Notes under the pieces: model-generated
Database searches by the model: none
Told to the model about the DNA's origin: nothing
What the model saw: only the letters and a program-made list of their open reading frames with translations
NCBI RefSeq assembly: GCF_000284295.1
Contig: NC_017093.1
Span: forward strand, 6,076,001 to 6,140,000
Source of the DNA: Actinoplanes missouriensis 431
Lineage (GTDB): Bacteria; Actinomycetota; Actinomycetes; Mycobacteriales; Micromonosporaceae
DNA: 64,000 bases
Direction: 5' to 3'
Made by a program: the position numbers and the translations under genes
Shown: one piece after another, positions 32,841 to 40,840 of the stretch
Position numbering within the stretch: the first letter of the stretch is position 1
Layout of the letters: each line of letters starts with the position of its first letter

Positions 32841-34111
32841 GTCAGGCACCCTTCGACAGCGTCCAGCAGGGCGACCGGGCCGGTGGCCTCGCGGACGGAA
32901 CGGAAACCGGGTCCGAGGTTGGCGGCGGCCTTGGTGTGCGCTCCCCCGCCGGTCGAGCGCTCCACCCGGGACACCCGGCCGTCCGCCTCGACGATGCCGG
33001 GGGCGTCGGCCGCGACCACGCCGGGATCGGCGGTCAGCACGGTGATCCGGGCGGCCAGACCGAGCACGTCCGGCCGGTCCAGGTCGGTGAACGTGTCCAG
33101 GTCCACCCAGCCGTCCACGATCATCGCGGCGACGCACCAGTAGACGCTGAACTTGGCCTCGTAGGCGCTGCGTGGGCGGCGCTTCTCCGGCCCGGCGACG
33201 ATCGGCACGGCGTCCGGGTGCAGCGTGACGGTGAGCGCGGCCGGGGCGCTGCCGGTGAACTCGCCGGCCGCGTCGATCGAGGCGTGGGTGAGCCGGCAGG
33301 CCGGATAGGGCTTGATCTCGATCCGGGTGGTCTCCCAGCGCTCGCCCAGCCCGCCGGTCAGCACGCCGGCGTCCGGGTCCCGGCCGGCCAGGGCCCGGAA
33401 CAGCCCGTAGGCGCCGTCGAGAGCGCCGGCCGGTCCGCTCGCGCCGGCCGCGGCGAGCCGCGCCGCCATGATGCCGTTCGCCACCGCGGTGCCCGGGTGC
33501 AGCTGTTTGGTGGCGGCCGGGCTGTGCAGGAACTCCAGCAGCCCGCTCGCGCCGCTGGCCGCGATGCCGATCGCGCTGGTCAGCGTCGCGGCGTCCAGGC
33601 CGAGCAGCTTCCCGGCCGTGACCGCCGCCGCGACCGGTCCGCAGATCGCCGTGGCGTGCAGGCCCCGCGCGTGGAACGCGTGCGGCGCGGCGGCGCCGAG
33701 CCGGCAGACCACCTCGAGGCCCGCGACCAGGGCGGTGATCATCTCGCTGCCGCGCGCCCCGGTCTGTTCCCCGACAGCCAGGGCCACGGGTACGGTCACC
33801 GCGCTCGCGTGGACCAGGCCGCCCGCGTGGGTGTCGTCGAAATCGAGCGCATGCACGGCGACCGCGTTGCCGAACGCGGCGGCGACCGCGCTCAGCCGTT
33901 CCCCGGTGAACAGGCGCGCCTCGGGTGGGCCGCCGAGCCCGCGCGCGACGGTGAGCGCGGGATCGGCGGCGGCTCTGCGGATGCCCGCGACGGCGCATCC
34001 CACGGCGTCGGCGAGGTGGTCACGCGCCGCCTCGGCAACGGGTCCCGGCAGGTCGTCGTGGGTGAGTCCGGCGACCCACCCGGCCAGCGTGACAGCGGCC
34101 GGGGCGGTCAC
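32837..34111 (-). CDS. MmgE/PrpD-family dehydratase/decarboxylase
   Basis: 424 residues, the usual family length. The active-site signature VHALDFDDTHAGGLVHASAVTVP, present near residue 80, is diagnostic. Members dehydrate or hydrate branched tricarboxylates and dicarboxylates (2-methylcitrate dehydratase) or decarboxylate cis-aconitate. In this operon it could hydrate a dialkylmaleate or similar diacid, which is inference from neighbours. The start overlaps the CoA-transferase stop by four bases. Confidence 0.88.
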   Translation of the reverse strand: MTAPAAVTLAGWVAGLTHDDLPGPVAEAARDHLADAVGCAVAGIRRAAADPALTVARGLGGPPEARLFTGERLSAVAAAFGNAVAVHALDFDDTHAGGLVHASAVTVPVALAVGEQTGARGSEMITALVAGLEVVCRLGAAAPHAFHARGLHATAICGPVAAAVTAGKLLGLDAATLTSAIGIAASGASGLLEFLHSPAATKQLHPGTAVANGIMAARLAAAGASGPAGALDGAYGLFRALAGRDPDAGVLTGGLGERWETTRIEIKPYPACRLTHASIDAAGEFTGSAPAALTVTLHPDAVPIVAGPEKRRPRSAYEAKFSVYWCVAAMIVDGWVDLDTFTDLDRPDVLGLAARITVLTADPGVVAADAPGIVEADGRVSRVERSTGGGAHTKAAANLGPGFRSVREATGPVALLDAVEGCLT

Positions 34112-35307
34112 CCGTCCTCCCGGCCGAACGCGCCCGCCGCACGGAGCGCGGCGAGGTGCTGCGGCGAATAGCCGAGCAGCTCGGACACGTACCCCAGATC
34201 CTCTCCTCGCCGGGGCGCCCGGCGATGAGCCGGCGGCTGATCGCCGACCCGGACCGGCGAAGCGACCTGGCGCACGGTGCCGTAGCGGGGGTGCTCGGTC
34301 TCCACGATCAGGTCACGGGCGAGGGTGTGCGGGTCGCGCAGAGCGGCCGGCACGTCGTTGACCGGCCCGCACGGGATGCCGGCCGGTTCCAGGACGGCCA
34401 GCCAGTCGGCGGTCACCCGGGTCGCGAAGACGCCCTCCAGCAGCGGCAGCAGCTCGGCCGCGTGCTCGCGCCGGGCGGCGAACGTGGCGAACCGCGGCTC
34501 GGAGAGGATCTCCACGTTCAGCACGGTGACCAGCCGCTGCCAGAACTTCTCCTTGGCGCAGCCCACCACCACCCAGCCGTCGGCGGTCGGGAAGAGCTGG
34601 AACGGCACGAGCGACGGGTGCGCGGAGTACCGGGTGCGTTCCGGGGCGAACCCGGCGTTGAGGTGCCAGGTGGCGGGGTAGGTGAGCATGCCGATCGCGG
34701 TGTCGAACAGGCTCAGGTCGCAGTCCATGCCGCGGCCGTCCCGGCGGGCCGCGTGCACCCCGGCGAGCAGGGCGATGGCGGCGACGAACCCGCCCGAGTA
34801 GTCCACGATCGACAGCCCGGACTTGGCCGGCGGCCCGCCCGGCTCGCCGGTCAGGTCCATCCAGCCGGCCAGGCCCTGCAGGATGTAGTCGTAACCGGGC
34901 TGGCCGGCGCGCGGCCCGGTCATCCCGAAGCCGGTCAGTGAGCAGCAGACGATGCTCGGGTTGAGGTGCTGGAGCTGGTCGTAGGTGATGCCGATCTTCG
35001 CGGGGACGTCGCCGCGCAGGTTGGAGTAGACCGCGTCGGCGTGCGCCACCAGGTCCTCGAAGACCTCGCGGCCGGCCGGGGTGGCGAGGTCGAGCGAGAG
35101 CGACCGCTTGTTCCGGTTGAACGTCTCGAAGAAGAGCGAGTCCTCGCCCTCGGCGTACGGCGGAACGTACCGGCCGACGTCGCCGCCGGTGCCCGGCTCC
35201 TCGATCTTGATGACGTCGGCGCCGAGGTCGGCCAGGTGCACCGAGCCGAACGGCCCGGCGCCGTACTGCTCGACCGCGATGATCCGGATGTCCTCGAGTG
35301 GTCTCAT
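34108..35307 (-). CDS. CaiB/BaiF family III CoA-transferase
   Basis: 399 residues. Family III features are all there: ADLGADVIKIEEPGTGGDVGR, FETFNRNKRSLSLDL, and GYDYILQGLAGWMDLTGE with the catalytic Asp in PGYD. Members move CoA between carboxylic acids such as succinate, mesaconate or carnitine. It would activate a free diacid for the acyl-CoA steps encoded downstream. It is coupled to the LLM oxidoreductase upstream and MmgE/PrpD downstream. Confidence 0.92.
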   Translation of the reverse strand: MRPLEDIRIIAVEQYGAGPFGSVHLADLGADVIKIEEPGTGGDVGRYVPPYAEGEDSLFFETFNRNKRSLSLDLATPAGREVFEDLVAHADAVYSNLRGDVPAKIGITYDQLQHLNPSIVCCSLTGFGMTGPRAGQPGYDYILQGLAGWMDLTGEPGGPPAKSGLSIVDYSGGFVAAIALLAGVHAARRDGRGMDCDLSLFDTAIGMLTYPATWHLNAGFAPERTRYSAHPSLVPFQLFPTADGWVVVGCAKEKFWQRLVTVLNVEILSEPRFATFAARREHAAELLPLLEGVFATRVTADWLAVLEPAGIPCGPVNDVPAALRDPHTLARDLIVETEHPRYGTVRQVASPVRVGDQPPAHRRAPRRGEDLGYVSELLGYSPQHLAALRAAGAFGREDG

Positions 35308-36314
35308 CGCAGGCTACCTACCAGGGTGAGCAGGCCTTCCTGAGCGTGCCGGGTCTCGTCGGCCGGCAGGCCGTAGGAGGGCGCGGACAGTTTGAGCGCA
35401 CCGGCCAGGCCGTCGTAGGCGGCGATCCTGGAGCGGCACTGGCCGGGGGTGCCGGCGATGGTGTACGCGTCGACCATCGCTTCCGGGACGAGGTCACCGA
35501 GGTCGTCGGCGGAGCGGCCGCCGCGCAGGGCCGCTGACGCCTTCTCGGTGACGGCGCCGAACCCGGCGTGCCGGAACATCTCGGCGTATGACCTGACCGA
35601 GGCGTAGAAGCCGACCACGTTCGCGGCCCGGCGGCGTGCCTCGCGCGGATCGTCGTCGACCGAGCAGCAGGCCGCCGCGACCACGTCGAAATCGTCCCGG
35701 CGCGCGCTCCGCAGGGTCGGCAGGATGCGGTCACGCAGGTCGGCCGGCGGGCACAGCTCGTGGCCGATCCACCCATCGGCGGTCTGCGCCGCGAGGGCCA
35801 CCATCGCCGGGCCGACGCCGGCCAGGTAGATCGGGATGTGCTCGCGGACCGGCGGGTAGGGCCGGCGCCACCCCCGTACCCGGATCGACCGGACGCCCTT
35901 GTGGGTGACCGGGTCGCCGCCCGCCAGCACCTTGCGGACGATCTCCACGGTGTCCCGCAGCCGGGGCAGCGGGCGCTCGAACGGCACCCCGTGCCAGTCC
36001 TGGTTGAGCCGGGCCACGCCGGTGCCCAGCCCGAGCCGGAACCGGCCCTCGGCGAGCTCGTCCAGATCGGCCGCGGCGATCGCGGTGAGCATCGCGGACC
36101 GGGCGAACGCCAGCGCGATCCCGGTGCCGACCCCGATCCGGGACTCGCCGCCGGCCGCCTTGCTGGTGCCGGTGGCCAGGGCGGCGGCCGTGGTGAACGC
36201 GCTGCGGTGCAGCTCCGGCGCCCAGACCACGCCCGCGCCGGCCGACTCGGCAGCCCGGGCCGCGGTGACCAGCTCGGCCATCGTCTCGCCCCAGGGCTGC
36301 AGGTCCAGCCTCAT
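35304..36314 (-). CDS. LLM-class (luciferase-like) flavin/F420-dependent oxidoreductase
   Basis: 336 residues, TIM-barrel luciferase-like fold with RFRLGLGTGVARLNQDWHGVPFERPLPRLRDTVEIVRKVLAGGD. Actinobacterial members usually use F420 or FMN. The substrate is unknown; in this context it could reduce or hydroxylate a ring or branched acid. The ATG overlaps the MaoC stop (four bases). Confidence 0.87.
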   Translation of the reverse strand: MRLDLQPWGETMAELVTAARAAESAGAGVVWAPELHRSAFTTAAALATGTSKAAGGESRIGVGTGIALAFARSAMLTAIAAADLDELAEGRFRLGLGTGVARLNQDWHGVPFERPLPRLRDTVEIVRKVLAGGDPVTHKGVRSIRVRGWRRPYPPVREHIPIYLAGVGPAMVALAAQTADGWIGHELCPPADLRDRILPTLRSARRDDFDVVAAACCSVDDDPREARRRAANVVGFYASVRSYAEMFRHAGFGAVTEKASAALRGGRSADDLGDLVPEAMVDAYTIAGTPGQCRSRIAAYDGLAGALKLSAPSYGLPADETRHAQEGLLTLVGSLR

Positions 36315-36778
36315 CGGTCCGCGGCGGGTCCGTGGCCGCGTTTGTAGGTGAGCATCGTCCGGGTCCAGGTGATGACGTCGACGCCGTCCTGGTTGAAGCC
36401 GGCGGTGGACACCGTGACGATTCCCGCGTACGGCCGGGACCGCGACTCACGCAGCTCGAGAACCGTGGATCGGGCGTAGACGGTGTCGCCCACGAAGACC
36501 GGGTGGGGCATCCGGATCTCTTCCCAGCCCAGGTTGGCGAACGCGTGCTGGCTGACGTCCGGCACCGACAGGCCGGTCACGATCGCGACCGTGAGCGTCG
36601 AGTTGACCAGGAGCTTCCGGTACGGCGTACCCGCCGCGTAGTCGGCGTTGAAGTGACTCTGATTGGTGTTCAGCGTCAGGAGCGTGAACCACGTGTTGTC
36701 GGCCTCGGAGATGGTGCGGCCGAGCGGGTGGCGGTACGTGTCGCCGACGGTGAAGTCTTCGTAATAGCGGCCGAGCAT
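36311..36778 (-). CDS. MaoC-family dehydratase (single hot-dog), first gene of the leftward operon
   Basis: 155 residues. The active-site region SEADNTWFTLLTLNTNQSHFNADYA has the Asp/Asn and His positions of MaoC hydratases related to mesaconyl-CoA hydratase and itaconyl-CoA-like enzymes. It likely hydrates a methyl-branched unsaturated acyl-CoA. It opens the 11-gene operon. An IclR-type site lies just upstream, and the next gene is divergent. Confidence 0.88.
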   Translation of the reverse strand: MLGRYYEDFTVGDTYRHPLGRTISEADNTWFTLLTLNTNQSHFNADYAAGTPYRKLLVNSTLTVAIVTGLSVPDVSQHAFANLGWEEIRMPHPVFVGDTVYARSTVLELRESRSRPYAGIVTVSTAGFNQDGVDVITWTRTMLTYKRGHGPAADR

Positions 36779-36796
36779 GGGGCGAAGCTAGCACTT

Positions 36797-36826
36797 GTTT
36801 CGCACAGTGGAAAGGTGTTTCCATCT
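36797..36826. promoter_or_regulatory. candidate IclR site between leftward operon and CopD-like gene
   Basis: GTTTCGCACAGTGGAAAGG at 36797-36815 followed by TGTTTCC. The half-site GTTTCGC and the GGAAA/TTTCC arms match motifs in front of the other operons of this block. It sits 19 to 48 bases upstream of the MaoC start. Confidence 0.5.
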
Positions 36827-36831
36827 AGGCC

Positions 36832-37527
36832 ATGCTCGAAGCGTTCCTCTACCTGCACATCGTGCTCATGGTCTTCTGGCTCGGCGGGGACCTCGGCGTC
36901 TTCTACTCCAGCCGTTACGTGATCAAGCCCGACCTGCCGCCCGCCGCCCGGCTCACCGCGCTGAAGATCATGCTGGGTCTGGACCTCGGGCCGAAGATCT
37001 GCCTGATCCTGTTCCTGCCCAGCGGCCTCACGCTGATCTCGCTGGACGCGCACGGCGGCTCGCTCTGGGGCGTGAAGCTGCTGCCCTGGTGGCTGCTCGT
37101 GCCGCTGTGGATCGGGGCGTTCGCCTGGGTGTGGCTGATGTGGACCGACCACCACGAGCCGGGAGAACACCCTCTGGTGCGCCGGGTGGACCACGCGATC
37201 CGGATCGCGGTGATCGCGGGCATGGCCGGGGCGGGCGTCTTCACGCTCGTCGTCAGCGAGCCGTTCGGGGTGACCACCGATCCGAAGTGGCTCGGCGCCA
37301 AGGTGCTGCTCTACGCGATCGCCATCGCGGCCGGGCTCGGCATCCGGCGCACGCTCAAGCCGTTCGGCCCGGCGTTCGGGGCGGTCATGGCCGGGAAGCC
37401 GGACACCCGGGTGGAGGCAACCGTGACGAGCAGTGTGAACGGCTGCCTCCCCTACGTCTGGGTGATCTGGGGGTCGGTGCTGCTGGCCGGCCTCCTCGGT
37501 GTCGCGAAGCCGCTCGCGAACCTCTAG
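36832..37527 (+). CDS. CopD-like/DUF-type small membrane protein
   Basis: 231 residues with about six membrane segments. It begins LHIVLMVFWLGGDLGVFYSSRYV, with a membrane-embedded His like haem- or copper-handling membrane proteins of the CopD or TMEM family. A Pro/Asp-rich loop (MWTDHHEPGEHP) is extracytoplasmic. Function unknown. Its stop codon overlaps the convergent IclR gene in the shared CTAG. Confidence 0.75.
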   Translation: MLEAFLYLHIVLMVFWLGGDLGVFYSSRYVIKPDLPPAARLTALKIMLGLDLGPKICLILFLPSGLTLISLDAHGGSLWGVKLLPWWLLVPLWIGAFAWVWLMWTDHHEPGEHPLVRRVDHAIRIAVIAGMAGAGVFTLVVSEPFGVTTDPKWLGAKVLLYAIAIAAGLGIRRTLKPFGPAFGAVMAGKPDTRVEATVTSSVNGCLPYVWVIWGSVLLAGLLGVAKPLANL

Positions 37528-38360
37528 CGGGGCTGGTAGCCGAGCTGGGCGGAGATGCGGGCGGCCGCCTCCTGGAGGTCGGCCACCGCGCCGGCGTCGC
37601 TCTCCGGTTTGAAGCGGAGCGCCGGCCCGGCCAGGCTGATCACGGCGACCACCCGGGCGTCGTGGTCGAAGATCGGGGCGGCGATCGACGCCGCGCCGGC
37701 CTGGCGTTCGCCGAGCGACGTCGCGTATCCCCGCTTGCGGACCGAGGCCAGGTCCTTGCGCAGTTTGGCCGGGTCGGTGATCGTCTTGTCGGTGACCGCT
37801 TCGAGGGGGTGCCGGGAGAGATAGGCCTCCACCTCGAAGTCCGGCAGGAACGCGAGGAACGCCTTCGACGAGGCGCCCGCGTTGAGCGGGAACGGGATGC
37901 CGAGGCTCACCTCGAGTCGCAGCTCCTGGTCCGGCACGACCTGGTCGACGTAAAGGCGGGTGTCGCCGCGCCGCAGCGACAGGGTGGCCGTCTCCTGGGT
38001 GCGCCCGGAGAGGTGTTTGAGCTCCGGCGCGGCCATCGCGCGCACGTCGGTGCGGGCCAGGTAGGCCCGGCCGAGCGCGACAGCGGCGTGGCCCAGCGCG
38101 TACCGCCGGGTGGCCGGGTCGACGGTGATCAGCTCGCGGCTGCGCAGCGCGGTGAGGATGCGGTGCACCGCGGCCTTGGTCAGGCCCAGCGCGGTGGCGA
38201 TCTCGGTGACGCCGAGATCCGGCTGATCGGCGCGCCCGAAGTAGAGCAGGACGTCCATGGCGCGCTCGACGGCGGCGATGGAACGCGACTGACCCTCGTC
38301 CTCGGCCGCGGCCGGCGCGGCCGGCGGCACGGTTCGGCTGGACACTGGTCGGCTGGGCAC
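37524..38360 (-). CDS. IclR-family transcriptional regulator
   Basis: 278 residues. An N-terminal winged helix (AVERAMDVLLYFGRADQPDLGVTEIATALGLTKAAVHRILTALRSRELI) and a C-terminal effector domain (PFPLNAGASSKAFLAFLPDFEVEAYL, GYATSLGERQAGAASIAAPIFDHDARVVAVISLAGP) are complete. About 25 extra N-terminal residues are Pro/Ala-rich. IclR regulators sense small carboxylates. This one lies at the hub of three operons whose promoters share palindromic GTTTCGC-type motifs, so it is the probable regulator of the whole block. Confidence 0.93.
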   Translation of the reverse strand: MPSRPVSSRTVPPAAPAAAEDEGQSRSIAAVERAMDVLLYFGRADQPDLGVTEIATALGLTKAAVHRILTALRSRELITVDPATRRYALGHAAVALGRAYLARTDVRAMAAPELKHLSGRTQETATLSLRRGDTRLYVDQVVPDQELRLEVSLGIPFPLNAGASSKAFLAFLPDFEVEAYLSRHPLEAVTDKTITDPAKLRKDLASVRKRGYATSLGERQAGAASIAAPIFDHDARVVAVISLAGPALRFKPESDAGAVADLQEAAARISAQLGYQPR

Positions 38361-38416
38361 TGGGAAATCCCCCCGGAACAGGAACGGAACAAACTTGGCC
38401 GAAGCCTAGCCTGCCA

Positions 38417-38432
38417 TTTCGCACCGCGAAAC
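38417..38432. promoter_or_regulatory. candidate IclR operator (near the iclR start)
   Basis: TTTCGCACCGCGAAAC, a perfect dyad TTTCGC-ACC-GCGAAA. It lies 57 bases upstream of the iclR start and may control iclR itself. Confidence 0.55.
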
Positions 38433-38490
38433 GCTGTACCGCTCCGATGTTGACAGCACTCCCGACCGTCGTTACGTTCGGTGTAACACC

Positions 38491-38507
38491 GTTTCCCAAG
38501 GCGAAAC
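38491..38507. promoter_or_regulatory. candidate IclR operator in front of the rightward operon
   Basis: GTTTCCCAAGGCGAAAC, a GTTTC-N7-GAAAC dyad, 22 bases before the flavin reductase gene start. Together with the 38417 dyad it marks the divergent promoter region. Confidence 0.55.
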
Positions 38508-38529
38508 AGCGAGCAAAGGGGAGCACGAA

Positions 38530-39549
38530 GTGCCGGTCGACAGCACGACGTTCCGTTCCGTGCTCGGGCAGTGGCCCAGCGGCGTCTGCGTGGTGACCAC
38601 CGCCGGCCCGACCGGTGTGCACGGAATGACCGCCAGTTCATTCTCCTCGGTGAGCCTCGATCCCCCGCTCGTGTCGGTCTGCCTCGGCAACCATCTGCCC
38701 AGCCGGGCACTCCTGGGCGAGGCGGGCAAGTTCGCCCTCAGCTTCCTCGGCAAGGACCAGGCGCACATCGGGCGCCGGTTCGCCGGGCAGGAACGCGGCA
38801 TCAGCGACCGGTTCGCCGGGCTGGACTGGACCATCACGCCGAACGGCTGCCCGGTGCTCAGCGACGCGGTGGCCTGGCTGGACTGCCGGGTCGCGCACGC
38901 GTACCCGGGCGGCGACCACACCATCTTCGTCGGCGAGGTGACCGAGGCCGCGCTGCCCCGGATCATCTCGCCGCTGCTGTTCCACTCGCGGAACTGGGGC
39001 CAGGTCGCCCAGCCGCTGCCGGACACCGTCCAGGTCCGCGACCTCGCCTCTCCCCCCGACGGCCTGCGGTTCGAGTTCTTCGCCGCCGGGCGCGACAGCC
39101 TGCCCTCACCGGAACGGGTCATCGCGGCGCGGAAGGCCGGTGACTGCGTCGTCGGGTACGTCACCGACGCGTTCGACCCGGACCGCGAGGACGAGGTGCT
39201 CGCCACCGTGGCCGCCCTGCGCGCGCTCGGCTGCGACGAGATCGGCTGCGTCGAGTCCGACGTCGCACCCGCCTCGCCGCTGCAGGTCGCCCGGATCCTC
39301 CAGGACGCGAGCGTCCTGGTCCGCCCGGCCGTGCTCCGCGTCCGGCTCGCCGGGCACAACCGTCTCGCCCTGGTCAACGCGCTCGTCGCGATGAAGAACG
39401 GGGTCTCGCACTTCGACGTGGTCGCACCCGGCGCCGGCTCGCCCGGCCTGCCGCTCGACGACCTGCTCCACCTGTCCCGCCAACTCGAGGTGGCCGGGCC
39501 CGTCGACCAGCGGCCCAGCGACGCCGACCTCGCCCAGATCAGGGAGTGA
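38530..39549 (+). CDS. flavin reductase fused to a degenerate HMG-CoA-lyase-like half domain
   Basis: 339 residues. Residues 1 to about 165 are a flavin reductase of the HpaC type (LGQWPSGVCVVTTAGPTGVHGMTASSFSSVSLDPPLVSVCLG), which reduces FMN/FAD with NAD(P)H for a partner monooxygenase. Residues about 180-325 (GYVTDAFDPDREDEVLATVAALRALGCDEIGCVESD...GHNRLALVNALVAMKNGVSHFDVVAPGAG) match the HMGL-like half barrel, but the HLHD metal motif reads RLAGHNR, so no lyase activity is expected. Role of the second half may be regulation or substrate binding. The adjacent acyl-CoA-dehydrogenase-like protein is the likely monooxygenase. The start is an in-frame GTG at 38530 with AAAGGGGAG upstream. Confidence 0.78.
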   Translation: MPVDSTTFRSVLGQWPSGVCVVTTAGPTGVHGMTASSFSSVSLDPPLVSVCLGNHLPSRALLGEAGKFALSFLGKDQAHIGRRFAGQERGISDRFAGLDWTITPNGCPVLSDAVAWLDCRVAHAYPGGDHTIFVGEVTEAALPRIISPLLFHSRNWGQVAQPLPDTVQVRDLASPPDGLRFEFFAAGRDSLPSPERVIAARKAGDCVVGYVTDAFDPDREDEVLATVAALRALGCDEIGCVESDVAPASPLQVARILQDASVLVRPAVLRVRLAGHNRLALVNALVAMKNGVSHFDVVAPGAGSPGLPLDDLLHLSRQLEVAGPVDQRPSDADLAQIRE

Positions 39550-39553
39550 CAGC

Positions 39554-40840
39554 ATGGCCGACCGACTCATCGGCGAGAAACTCGTCGACGACATGACCGT
39601 CGAGGAGAAGTCCCGCGCGGCCCTCGTCGAGCAGGTCCTGCCGGCACTGCGCGCCAGAGCCGAGCAGGCCGACGCCGACGGCGCCTTCCCGCGCGAGCAC
39701 ATCGACGTGCTCCGCGAGGCCGGGCTGCTCGGGCTGATCGTCCCCGAGGAGTACGGCGGTCTCGGCGGCACGCTGCGTGACCTCGCCGCGGCGACGTACG
39801 CGATGGGCAGCGCCTGCCCGTCCACCGCGCTCGCCTTCTTCTTCCACAACACCTCGGCCTCCCGCGGCCTGCTGCCGCTGGAGGCGATCGAGGCCGGCCT
39901 CTTCGCCGACGAGGAGGTCCCGGTCGTGACGGCGTTCGCCGAGCGGGTGCTGCGCCTGATGTCCGGCGGCACCTGGCTGGCGAACTTCGCCAGCGAGTCG
40001 GTGAAGAGCAGCGGCGCGAACATCGCGATCGCCACCACCGCCGTGCCGGCCACCCGCGACGGCGTCGCCGGCTGGGAGCTCACCGGCGAGAAGTCGTTCG
40101 GCTGCGCCACCGGCATCGCCGACTACTACCTGGTCACCGCCCGCCTGGACGGCTACGACACGGCCGAGGGCCTGGTCATGTTCCTGGTGCCGCGGGAGGC
40201 GCCGGGTGTCACCGAGCGCCCGTTCTGGGACGGCCTCGGCATGCGCGGCTCGGCCAACCACGGCATCAAGCTGAACGGCGTCTTCATCCCGCAGGAGGAC
40301 GCGCTCACGGTCCCCGGCGCGTTCGTGAAGATGCTGCAGTGCAGCCGGGGCAGCTTCGTCGGCAACCAGCTGGCGATCACCGCGGTCTACGTGGGCGCGG
40401 CGCAGGGCGTCTACGACGACACCCTGGAGCGGCTCACCACGAAGACGTTCGCCGACACCGGACGACCGGTAGCCGAGTCGCCGATGCATCAGGTGATCAT
40501 CGGCGACATGACGGAATCCCTGGAGCGCGCGTACCTGTGGCTGCGCCGGCAGCTGCTGCTGGAGACGGTCGAGCCACCCATCGCCACCAAGTCCGAGGTG
40601 TACGCGCAGTGGCGCATCGCCAAGGGCTCGATCTGCCAGGCCGCGTTCGACGTGGCGCTCGGCGCGTTCAAGGCGTCCGGGACCTCCGGCGCCACGATGA
40701 ACGGCGTGGTCGGCCGTGCGCTGCGGGACCTGGCGATGGGCCTGGTCATGACGTTCCCGCCGGAGCGGGGGCGCCTGGAGGCCGCCTCGGTGATCACCAG
40801 CAACAAGGCGAACGAGCTGTTCACGAGCGTGGCCTCATGA
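39554..40840 (+). CDS. acyl-CoA-dehydrogenase-fold flavin monooxygenase or dehydrogenase
   Basis: 428 residues with acyl-CoA dehydrogenase layout (LREAGLLGLIVPEEYGGLGG near residue 57). The C-terminal catalytic GEGTNDIQ-type motif, present in the other acyl-CoA dehydrogenase at 28422, is missing; the region reads ALRDLAMGLVMTFPPERGRLE. Four bases after a flavin reductase, this fits a group D two-component monooxygenase (as in HpaB or DszC) that uses reduced flavin and oxygen. A dehydrogenase cannot be excluded. It is coupled to the aldehyde dehydrogenase by an ATGA overlap. Confidence 0.8.
   Translation: MADRLIGEKLVDDMTVEEKSRAALVEQVLPALRARAEQADADGAFPREHIDVLREAGLLGLIVPEEYGGLGGTLRDLAAATYAMGSACPSTALAFFFHNTSASRGLLPLEAIEAGLFADEEVPVVTAFAERVLRLMSGGTWLANFASESVKSSGANIAIATTAVPATRDGVAGWELTGEKSFGCATGIADYYLVTARLDGYDTAEGLVMFLVPREAPGVTERPFWDGLGMRGSANHGIKLNGVFIPQEDALTVPGAFVKMLQCSRGSFVGNQLAITAVYVGAAQGVYDDTLERLTTKTFADTGRPVAESPMHQVIIGDMTESLERAYLWLRRQLLLETVEPPIATKSEVYAQWRIAKGSICQAAFDVALGAFKASGTSGATMNGVVGRALRDLAMGLVMTFPPERGRLEAASVITSNKANELFTSVAS

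Noticed and set aside
37524..37527. Possible frameshift or fusion between the CopD-like gene and iclR
   Set aside because: They are convergent and share the palindromic CTAG as both stop codons, a normal compact arrangement.
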